In this document: in pieces, positions 1 through 9,422 of the stretch
Layout: every line of letters begins with the position of its first letter
Numbering within the stretch: the first letter of the stretch is position 1
From: Osmia lignaria lignaria
Lineage: Eukaryota > Arthropoda > Insecta > Hymenoptera > Megachilidae
Assembly: GCF_051020975.1 (NCBI RefSeq)
Contig: NW_027478170.1
Location: forward strand, 1,240,001-1,304,000
Direction of reading: 5' to 3'
Length of the DNA stretch: 64,000 nt
The notes under the pieces: model-generated
Seen by the model: only the letters and a program-made list of their open reading frames with translations
The model's database searches: none
What the model was told of the DNA's origin: nothing
Position numbers and translations under genes: made by a program

Positions 1-89
1 TCATAGAACATAAATTGTAGGAAACATAATTCTCTACAAAAAAGGTCTCTTAACATTTCGCCATAGCTCGCTTCGTTTCCGAGATATTT

Positions 90-233
90 GCAGATTTATC
101 TCAAGGGAAGGGGCCTGACGGACATATTTCGAGATATTTCTTCTTCTTGTTGTTCTTCTTCTGCACAGCTAAGCTGGAAGTGGCATTTGCGGCTCGCACT
201 AGTGCAGAGTTATCTCAAAGAAAGGGGCCACGC
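90..233 (+). repeat. Internal direct repeat of the monomer (core A and core B)
   Basis: Core A (90-121) reads GCAGA, TTATCTCAA, then AAGGGGCC and ACGG. Core B (204-233) reads GCAGAG, TTATCTCAA, then AAGGGGCC and ACG, where nearly all other monomers have ACGG. The two lie 114 bp apart in the same orientation. Each is preceded by GCTCGC (66-71 and 192-197), 24 bp before core A and 12 bp before core B, so the match continues upstream across a gap. The same arrangement recurs in the other monomers. I infer that the 322-bp unit arose from an ancient duplication of a shorter element that has since diverged. Confidence 0.75.
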
Positions 234-285
234 TGTTTCTGTATCTCTATTATATTGGTGCGGCTTCGGAACTTTTAAATATCTT

Positions 286-299
286 GATATATCTCGAGA
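286..299. repeat. Overlapping palindromes GATATATC and TCTCGAGA (example)
   Basis: Two perfect 8-bp palindromes overlap by two bases in the tail of the monomer. Monomers with the GAGAAC tail keep both, including the CTCGAG hexamer. Monomers with the GAAAAC tail keep GATATATC but lose TCTCGAGA. The hexamer therefore separates two common monomer classes along the array. Confidence 0.7.
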
Positions 300-402
300 G
301 CTACGCGTCTGATCAAAAAATATCATAGAACATGAAAAGTAGGAAACATAATTCTCTACAAAAAAGGTCTCTTAACATTTTGCCATAGCTCGCTTCGTTT
401 CC

Positions 403-424
403 GAGATATTTGCAGATATATCTC
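403..424. repeat. 7-bp inverted repeat at monomer start (example)
   Basis: Arms GAGATAT (403-409) and ATATCTC (418-424) are perfect reverse complements around an 8-base centre. Many monomers share this form. The others have T instead of A in the right arm (TTATCTC in place of ATATCTC), leaving one mismatch. The palindromic parts in the tail of the monomer (GATATATC, TCTCGAGA) use the same GATAT/ATATC words. This could be a protein-binding dyad or a simple by-product of the composition; the sequence does not decide. Confidence 0.6.
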
Positions 425-731
425 AAGGGAAGTGGCCTGACGGACATATTTCGAGATATTTCTTCTTCTTGTTGTTCTTCTTCTGCACAGCTAAGCTGGA
501 AGTGGCATTTGCGGCTCGCTCTAGTGCAGAGTTATCTCAAAGAAAGGGGCCACGGTGTTTCTGTATCTCTATTATGTTGGTGCGGCTTCGGAACTTTTAA
601 ATATCTCGATATATCTCGAAAACTACGCTTCTGATCAAAAAATATCATAGAACATAAATTGTAGGAAACATAATTCTCTACAAAAAAGGTCTCTTAACAT
701 TTCGCCATAGCTCGCTTCGTTTCCGAGATAT

Positions 732-3629
732 TTGCAGATATATCTCAAGGGAAGGGGCCTGACGGACATATTTCGAGATATTTCTTCTTCTTGTTGGTCT
801 TCTTCTGCACAGCTAAGCTGGAAGTGGCATTTGCGGCTCGCACTAGTGCAGAGTTATCTCAACGAAAGGGGCCACGGTGTTTCTGTATCTCTATTATGTT
901 GGTGCGGCTTCGGAACTTTTAAATATCTTGATATATCTCGAGAACTACGCATCTAATCAAAAAATATCATAGAACATAAAAAGTAGGAAACTTAATTCTC
1001 TACAAAAAAGGTCTCTTAACATTTTGCCATAGCTCTCTTCGTTTCCGAGATATTTGCAGATTTATCTCAAGGGAAGAGGCCTGACGGACATATTTCGAGA
1101 TATTTCTCCTTCTTGTTGTTCTTCTTCTGCACAGCTAAGCTGGAAGTGGCATTTGCAGCTCGCAATAGTGCAGAGTTATCTCAAAGAAAGGGGCCACGGT
1201 GTTTCTGTATCTCTATTATGTTGGTGCGGCTTCGGAACTTTTAAATATCTTGATATATCTCGAGAACTACGCATCTGATCAAAAAATATCATAGAACATA
1301 AATTGTAGGAAACGTAATTCTCTACAAAAAAGGTCTCTTAACATTTCGCCATAGCTCGCTTCGTTTCCGAGATATTTGCAGATTTATCTCAAGGGAAGGG
1401 GCCTGACGGACATATTTCCAGATATTTCTTCTTCTTGTTGTTCTTCTTCTGCACAGCTAAGCTGGAAGTGGCATTTGCAGCTCGCAATAGTGCAGAGTTA
1501 TCTCAAAGAAAGGGGCCACGGTGTTTCTGTATCTCTATTATGTTGGTGCGGCTTCGGAACTTTTAAATATCTTGATATATCTCGAGAACTACGCATCTGA
1601 TCAAAAAATATCATAGAACATAAAAAGTAGGAAACTTAATTCTCTACAAAAAAGGTCTCTTAACATTTTGCCATAGCTCGCTTCGTTTCTGAGATATTTG
1701 CAGATTTATCTCAAGGGAAGGGGCCTGACGGACATATTTCGAGATATTTCTTCTTCTTGTTGTTCTTCTTCTGCACAGCTAAGCTGGAAGTGGCATTTGC
1801 GGCTCGCACTAGTGCAGAGTTATCTCAACGAAAGGGGCCACGGTGTTTCTGTATCTCTATTATGTTGGTGCGGCTTCGGAACTTTTAAATATCTCGATAT
1901 ATCTCGAAAACTACGCTTCTGATCAAAAAATATCATAGAACATAAATTGTAGGAAACATAATTCTCTACAAAAAAGGTCTCTTAACATTTCGCCATAGCT
2001 CGCTTCGTTTCCGAGATATTTGCAGATATATCTCAAGGGAAGGGGCCTGACGGACATATTTCGAGATATTTCTTCTTCTTGTTGGTCTTCTTCTGCACAG
2101 CTAAGCTGGAAGTGGCATTTGCGGCTCGCACTAGTGCAGAGTTATCTCAACGAAAGGGGCCACGGTGTTTCTGTATCTCTATTATGTTGGTGCGGCTTCG
2201 GAACTTTTAAATATCTTGATATATCTCGAGAACTACGCATCTGATCCAAAAATATCATAGAACATAAATAGTAGGAAACTTAATTCTCTACAAAAAAGGT
2301 CTCTCAACATTTTGCCATAGCTCGCTTCGTTTCCGAGATATTTGCAGATTCAGCTCAAAGGAACTGGCCTGACGGACATATTTCGAGATATTTCTTCTTC
2401 TTGTTGTTCTTCCTCTGCACAGCTAAGCTGGAAGTGGCATTTGCAGCTCGCAATAGTGCAGAGTTATCTCAAAGAAAGGGGCCACGGTGTTTCTGTATCT
2501 CTATTATGTTGGTGCGGCTTCGGAACTTTTAAATATCTTGATATATCTCGAGAACTACGCATCTGATCAAAAAATATCATAGAACATAAAAAGTAGGAAA
2601 CTTAATTCGCTACAAAAAAGGTCTCTTAACATTTTGCCATAGCTCGCTTCGTTTCCGAGATATTTGCAGATATATCTCAAGGGAAGGGGCCTGACGGACA
2701 TATTTCGAGATATTTCTTCTTCTTGTTGTTCTTCTTCTGCACAGCTAAGCTGGAAGTGGCATTTGCAGCTCGCAATAGTGCAGAGTTATCTCAAAGAAAG
2801 GGGCCACGGTGTTTCTGTATCTCTATTATGTTGGTGCGGCTTCGGAACTTTTAAATATCTTGATATATCTCGAGAACTACGCATCTAATCAAAAAATATC
2901 ATAGAACATAAAAAGTAGGAAACTTAATTCTCTACAAAAAAGGTCTCTTAATATTTCGCCATAGCTCGCTTCGTTTCCGAGATATTTGCAGATATATCTC
3001 AAGGGAAGGGGCCTGACGGACATATTTCGAGATATTTCTTCTTCTTGTTGGTCTTCTTCTGCACAGCTAAGCTGGAAGTGGCATTTGCGGCTCGCACTAG
3101 TGCAGAGTTATCTCAACGAAAGGGGCCACGGTGTTTCTGTATCTCTATTATGTTGGTGCGGCTTCGGAACTTTTAAATATCTTGATATATCTCGAGAACT
3201 ACGCATCTAATCAAAAAATATCATAGAACATAAAAAGTAGGAAACTTAATTCTCTACAAAAAAGGTCTCTTAACATTTTGCTATAGCTCTCTTCGTTTCC
3301 GAGATATTTGCAGATTTATCTCAAGGGAAGAGGCCTGACGGACATATTTCGAGATATTTCTCCTTCTTGTTGTTCTTCTTCTGCACAGCTAAGCTGGAAG
3401 TGGCATTTGCAGCTCGCAATAGTGCAGAGTTATCTCAAAGAAAGGGGCCACGGTGTTTCTGTATCTCTATTATGTTGGTGCGGCTTCGGAACTTTTAAAT
3501 ATCTTGATATATCTCGAGAACTACGCATCTGATCAAAAAATATCATAGAACATAAATTGTAGGAAACATAATTCTCTACAAAAAAGGTCTCTTAACATTT
3601 CGCCATAGCTCGCTTCGTTTCCGAGATAT
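732..3629 (+). repeat. Left-end 7-monomer segmental repeat
   Basis: A TTGGTCTTC variant in the pyrimidine tract marks the monomers at 732, 2020 and 2986. A TTTCTCCTTC variant and a GCTCTCTTCG linker mark the following monomers at 1054 and 3308. The pair 732/1054 thus recurs 2,254 bp (7 monomers) later at 2986/3308, and both are preceded by the rare tail CATCTAATC. The match fades after the first third of the next monomer. The third copy of the marker (2020) is followed by a different monomer with GATTCAGCTC, so exchange has reshuffled the order. Confidence 0.6.
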
Positions 3630-5966
3630 TTGCAGATATATCTCAAGGGAAGGGGCCTGACGGACATATTTCGAGATATTTCTTCTTCTTGTTGTTCTTC
3701 TTCTGCACAGCTAAGCTGGAAGTGGCATTTGCGGCTCGCACTAGTGCAGAGTTATCTCAACGAAAGGGGCCACGGTGTTTCTGTATCTCTATTATGTTGG
3801 TGCGGCTTCGGAACTTTTAAATATCTCGATATATCTCGAAAACTACGCTTCTGATCAAAAAATATCATAGAACATAAATTGTAGGAAACATAATTCTCTA
3901 CAAAAAAGGTCTCTTAACATTTTGCCATAGCTCGCTTCGTTTCCGAGATATTTGCAGATATATCTCAAGGGAAGGGGCCTGACGGACATATTTCGAGATA
4001 TTTCTTCTTCTTGTTGTTCTTCTTCTGCACAGCTAAGCTGGAAGTGGCATTTACAGCTCGCAATACTGCAGAGTTATCTCAAAGAAAGGGGCCACGGTGT
4101 TTCTGTATCCGTATTATGTTGGTGCGGCTTCGGAACTTTTAAATATCTCGATATATCTCGAAAACTACGCTTCTGATCAAAAAATATCATAGAACATAAA
4201 TTGTAGGAAACATAATTCTCTACAAAAAACGTCTCTTAACATTTTGCCATAGCTCGCTTCGTTTCCGAGATATTTGCAGATTCAGCTCAAAGGAACTGGC
4301 CTGACGGACATATTTCGAGATATTTCTTCTTCTTGTTGTTCTTCCTCTGCACAGCTAAGCTGGAAGTGGCATTTGCAGCTCGCAATAGTGCAGAGTTATC
4401 TCAAAGAAAGGGGCCACGGTGTTTCTGTATCTCTATTATGTTGGTGCGGCTTCGGAACTTTTAAATATCTTGATATATCTCGAGAACTACGCATCAGATC
4501 AAAAAATATCATAGAACATAAAAAGTAGGAAACTTAATTCTCTACAAAAAAGGTCTCTTAACATTTTGCCATAGCTCTCTTCGTTTCCGAGATATTTGCA
4601 GATTTATCTCAAGGGAAGGGGCCTGACGGACATATTTCGAGATATTTCTTCTTCTTGTTGTTCTTCTTCTGCACAGCTAAGCTGGAAGTGGCATTTGCAG
4701 CTCGCAATAGTGCAGAGTTATCTCAAAGAAAGGGGCCACGGTGTTTCTGTATCTCTATTATGTTGGTGCGGCTTCGGAACTTTTAGATATCTTGATATAT
4801 CTCGAGAACTACGCATCTGATCAAAAAATATCATAGAACATAAAAAGTAGGAAACTTAATTCTCTACAAAAAAGGTCTCTTAACATTTTGCCATAGCTCG
4901 CTTCGTTTCCGAGATATTTGCAGATTTATCTCAAGGGAAGGGGCCTGACGGACATATTTCGAGATATTTCTTCTTCTTGTTGTTCTTCTTCTGCACAGCT
5001 AAGCTGGAAGTGGCATTTGCGGCTCGCACTAGTGCAGAGTTATCTCAACGAAAGGGGCCACGGTGTTTCTGTATCTCTATTATGTTGGTGCGGCTTCGGA
5101 ACTTTTAAATATCTCGATATATCTCGAAAACTACGCTTCTGATCAAAAAATATCATAGAACATAAATTGTAGGAAACTTAATTCTCTACAAAAAAGGTCT
5201 CTTAACATTTTGCCATAGCTCTCTTCGTTTCCGAGATATTTGCAGATTTATCTCAAGGGAAGGGGCCTGACGGACATATTTCGAGATATTTCTTCTTCTT
5301 GTTGTTCTTCTGCACAACTAAGCTGGAAGTGGCATTTGCAGCTCGCAATAGTGCATAGTTATCTGAAAGAAAGGGGCCACGGTGTTTCTGTATCTCTATT
5401 ATGTTGGTGCGGCTTCGGAACTTTTAAATATCTTGATATATCTCGAGAACTACGCATCTAATCAAAAAATATCATAGAACATAAAAAGTAGGAAACTTAA
5501 TTCTCTACAAAAAAGGTCTCTTAACATTTTGCCATAGCTCTCTTCGTTTCCGAGATATTTGCAGATTTATCTCAAGGGAAGGGGCCTGACAGACATATTT
5601 CGAGATATTTCTTCTTCTTGTTGTTCTTCTTCTGCACAGCTAAGCTGGAAGTGGCATTTGCGGCTCGCACTAGTGCAGAGTTATCTCAACGAAAGGGGCC
5701 ACGGTGTTTCTGTATCTCTATTATGTTGGTGCGGCTTCGGAACTTTTAAATATCTCGATATATCTCGAAAACTACGCTTCTGATCAAAAAATATCATACA
5801 ACATAAATTGTAGGAAACTTAATTCTCTACAAAAAAGGTCTCTTAACATTTTGCCATAGCTCTCTTCGTTTCCGAGATATTTGCAGATTTATCTCAAGGG
5901 AAGGGGCCTGACGGACATATTTCGAGATATTTCTTCTTCTTGTTGTTCTTCTTCTGCACAGCTAAA

Positions 5967-5985
5967 CTGGAAGTGGCATTTCCAG
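5967..5985. repeat. Perfect hairpin dyad of the N-type monomer (example)
   Basis: CTGGAA (5967-5972) and TTCCAG (5980-5985) are perfect reverse complements around a 7-base loop. This form marks a monomer class called N here (AAACTGG upstream, TTTCCAG downstream), found in about 35 monomers. The common class has AGCTGGAA and TTGCAGCT, which pair at 7 of 8 positions. In the N class the 8-base arms also pair at 7 of 8, with the mismatch at a different position. N monomers are scattered, for example at 5881, 6847, 9745, 12965, 20692, 40005, 49017 and 61252. Confidence 0.7.
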
Positions 5986-6202
5986 CTCGCAGTAGTGCAG
6001 AGTTATCTCAAAGAGAGGGGCCACGGTGTTTCTGTATCTCTATTATGTTGGTGCGGCTTCGGAACTTTTAAATATCTCGATATATCTCGAAAACTACGCT
6101 TCTGATCAAAAAATATCATAGAACATAAATTGTAGGAAACATAATTCTCTACAAAAAAGGTCTCTTAACATTTTGCCATAGCTCGCTTCGTTTCCGAGAT
6201 AT

Positions 6203-9200
6203 TTGCAGATTTATCTCAAGGGAAGGGGCCTGACGGACATATTTCGAGATATTTCTTCTTCTTGATGTTCTTCTTCTGCACAGCTAAGCTGGAAGTGGCA
6301 TTTGCAGCTCGCAATAGTGCAGAGCTATCTCAAAGAAAGGGGCCACGGTGTTTCTGTATCTCTATTATGTTGGTGCGGCTTCGGAACTTTTAAATATCTT
6401 GATATATCTCGAGAACTACGCATCTGATCAAAAAATATCATAGAACATAAAACGTAGGAAACTTAATTCTCTACAAAAAAGGTCTCTCAACATTTTGCCA
6501 TAGCTCGCTTCGTTTCCGAGATATTTGCAGATTTATCTCAAGGGAAGGGGCCTGACGGACATATTTCGAGATATTTCTTCTTCTTGTTGTTCTTCTTCTG
6601 CACAGCTAAGCTGGAAGTGGCATTTGCGGCTCGCAATAGTGCAGAGTTATCTCAAAGAAAGGGGCCACGGTGTTTCTGTATCTCTATTATGTTGGTGCGG
6701 CTTCGGAACTTTTAAATATCTTGATATATCTCGAGAACTACGCATCAGATCAAAAAATATCATAGAACATAAAAAGTAGGAAACTTAATTCTCTACAAAA
6801 AAGGTCTCTTAACATTTTGCCATAGCTCTCTTCGTTTCCGAGATATTTGCAGATTTATCTCAAGGGAAGGGGCCTGACGGACATATTTCGAGATATTTCT
6901 TCTTCTTGTTGTTCTTCTTCTGCACAGCTAAACTGGAAGTGGCATTTCCAGCTCGCAGTAGTGCAGAGTTATCTCAAAGAGAGGGGCCACGGTGTTTCTG
7001 TATCTCTATTATGTTGGTGCGGCTTCGGAACTTTTAAATATCTCGATATATCTCGAAAACTACGCTTCTGATCAAAAAATATCATAGAACATAAATTGTA
7101 GGAAACATAATTCTCTACAAAAAAGGTCTCTTAACATTTTGCCATAGCTCGCTTCGTTTCCGAGATATTTGCAGATATATCTCAAGGGAAGGGGCCTGAC
7201 GGACATATTTCGAGATATGTCTTCTTCTTGTTGTTCTTCTTCTGCACAGCTAAGCTGGAAGTGGCATTTACAGCTCGCAATAGTGCAGAGTTATCTCAAT
7301 GAAAGGGGCCACGGTGTTTCTGTATCTCTATTATGTTGGTGCGGCTTCGGAACTTTTAAATATCTTGATATATCTCGAGAACTACGCATCAGATCAAAAA
7401 ATATCATAGAACATAAAAAGTAGGAAACTTAATTCTCTACAAAAAAGGTCTCTTAACATTTTGCCATAGCTCTCTTCGTTTCCGAGATATTTGCAGATTT
7501 ATCTCAAGGGAAGGGGCCTGACGGACATATTTCGAGATATTTCTTCTTCTTGATGTTCTTCTTCTGCACAGCTAAGCTGGAAGTGGCATTTGCAGCTCGC
7601 AATAGTGCAGAGTTATCTCAAAGAAAGGGGCCACGGTGTTTCTGTATCTCTATTATGTTGGTGCGGCTTCGGAACTTTTAAATATCTTGATATATCTCGA
7701 GAACTACGCATCTGATCAAAAAATATCATAGAACATAAAACGTAGGAAACTTAATTCTCTACAAAAAAGGTCTCTCAACATTTTGCCATAGCTCGCTTCG
7801 TTTCCGAGATATTTGCAGATTTATCTCAAGGGAAGGGGCCTGACGGACATATTTCGAGATATTTCTTCTTCTTGATGTTCTTCTTCTGCACAGCTAAGCT
7901 GGAAGTGGCATTTGCAGCTCGCAATAGTGCAGAGTTATCTCAAAGAAAGGGGCCACGGTGTTTCTGTATCTCTATTATGTTGGTGCGGCTTCGGAACTTT
8001 TAAATATCTTGATATATCTCGAGAACTACGCATCAGATCAAAAAATATCGTAGAACATAAAAAGTAGGAAACTTAATTCTCTACAAAAAAGGTCTCTTAA
8101 CATTTTGCCATAGCTCTCTTCGTTTCCGAGATATTTGCAGATTTATCTCAAGGGAAGGGGCCTGACGGACATATTTCGAGATATTTCTTCTTCTTGATGT
8201 TCTTCTTCTGCACAGCTAAGCTGGAAGTGGCATTTGCAGCTCGCAATAGTGCAGAGCTATCTCAAAGATAGGGGCCACGGTGTTTCTGTATCTCTATTAT
8301 GTTGGTGCGGCTTCGGAACTTTTAAATATCTTGATATATCTCGAGAACTACGCATCTGATCAAAAAATATCATAGAACATAAAACGTAGGAAACTTAATT
8401 CTCTACAAAAAAGGTCTCTCAACATTTTGCCATAGCTCGCTTCGTTTCCGAGATATTTGCAGATTTATCTCAAGGGAAGGGGCCTGACGGACATATTTCG
8501 AGATATTTCTTCTTCTTGTTGTTCTTCTTCTGCACAGCTAAGCTGGAAGTGGCATTTGCGGCTCGCAATAGTGCAGAGTTATCTCAAAGAAAGGGGCCAC
8601 GGTGTTTCTGTATCTCTATTATGTTGGTGCGGCTTCGGAACTTTTAAATATCTTGATATATCTCGAGAACTACGCATCAGATCAAAAAATATCATAGAAC
8701 ATAAAAAGTAGGAAACTTAATTCTCTACAAAAAAGGTCTCTTAACATTTTGCCATAGCTCTCTTCGTTTCCGAGATATTTGTAGATTTATCTCAAGGGAA
8801 GGGGCCTGACGGACATATTTCGAGATATTTCTTCTTCTTGATGTTCTTCTTCTGCACAGCTAAGCTGGAAGTGGCATTTGCGGCTCGCAATAGTGCAGAG
8901 TTATCTCAAAGAAAGGGGCCACGGTGTTTCTGTATCTCTATTATGTTGGTGCGGCTTCGGAACTTTTAAATATCTTGATATATCTCGAGAACTACGCATC
9001 AGATCAAAAAATATCATAGAACATAAAAAGTAGGAAACTTAATTCTCTACAAAAAAGGTCTCTTAACATTTTGCCATAGCTCTCTTCGTTTCCGAGATAT
9101 TTGTAGATTTATCTCAAGGGAAGGGGCCTGACGGACATATTTCGAGATATTTCTTCTTCTTGATGTTCTTCTTCTGCACAGCTAAGCTGGAAGTGGCATT

Positions 9201-9422
9201 TGCGGCTCGCAATAGTGCAGAGTTATCTCAAAGAAAGGGGCCACGGTGTTTCTGTATCTCTATTATGTTGGTGCGGCTTCGGAACTTTTAAATATCTTGA
9301 TATATCTCGAGAACTACGCATCAGATCAAAAAATATCATAGAACATAAAAAGTAGGAAACTTAATTCTCTACAAAAAACGTCTCTTAACATTTTGCCATA
9401 GCTCTCTTCGTTTCCGAGATAT
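6203..9422 (+). repeat. Cluster of TGA-variant monomers
   Basis: A T-to-A change turns CTTGTTGTTC into CTTGATGTTC in the monomers starting at 6203, 7491, 7813, 8135, 8779 and 9101. It recurs just to the right at 9423 and 10711. Most monomers in the cluster have the CGCATCAGATC tail or the AACGTAGG linker, which are otherwise uncommon. The monomers at 8779 and 9101 also share TTGTAGATTT at the landmark and look like a very recent one-monomer duplication. The monomers at 6525 and 8457 match each other 1,932 bp (6 monomers) apart. Confidence 0.7.

Larger units (their letters stand above)
88..312 (+). other. Recurrent non-coding open frame of the monomer (first example)
   Basis: A 74-codon frame opens at TTG at the landmark and closes at TGA in the tail (TCTGATCA), or at TAA in CATCTAATC. 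It recurs in about 184 of 199 monomers. I do not call it a gene. The first codon is TTG, which eukaryotes rarely use. The monomer is 3x107+1 bases, so the frame is lost in the next copy. Thirteen monomers carry TGA mid-frame, two have a 1-bp loss early in it, and those at 26165 and 34533 stop early at CTTCTGAAC. The Ser/Cys-rich product comes from the TTC tract and resembles no family I know. Copies with a CATCAGATC or CATCCGATC tail read through to 84 codons, which is accidental. Confidence 0.8.
88..409 (+). repeat. Representative satellite monomer (322 bp)
   Basis: First complete unit, counted from the TTG landmark. Its parts in order: core copy A at 90-121; an imperfect dyad around TTTCGAGA at about 124-137; a TTC-rich pyrimidine tract at 138-163; a GCACAGCT motif; a dyad with arms 172-179 and 187-194; GCTCGC at 192-197; core copy B at 204-233; a CTTCGG motif near 264-269; palindromes GATATATC (286-293) and TCTCGAGA (292-299); a TGATCA site near 311; an A-rich linker; and a stretch ending GCTTCGTTTCC just before the next landmark. 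The phase is a convention, since the true start of a tandem repeat cannot be defined. This copy carries private changes such as CACGCTG where nearly all others read CACGGTG. The length is close to two nucleosome repeats, which is suggestive only. Confidence 0.95.

Noticed and set aside
71..88. CENP-B box-like motif at CTTCGTTTCCGAGATAT
   Set aside because: Only the first seven bases and one later base agree with the 17-base consensus; the essential CGGG part is missing.
138..163. TTC tract as an expandable microsatellite
   Set aside because: Copy number is almost constant in 199 monomers, so it does not behave as an unstable microsatellite.
261..272. UUCG tetraloop hairpin at GCGGCTTCGGAAC
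   Set aside because: Only the closing C-G pair forms; the bases outside it do not pair.
88..409. Hammerhead ribozyme, known in some animal satellites
   Set aside because: The CTGANGA core is absent. The nearest strings, CTGACGG on the plus strand and CTGATGC on the minus strand, lack the required A.
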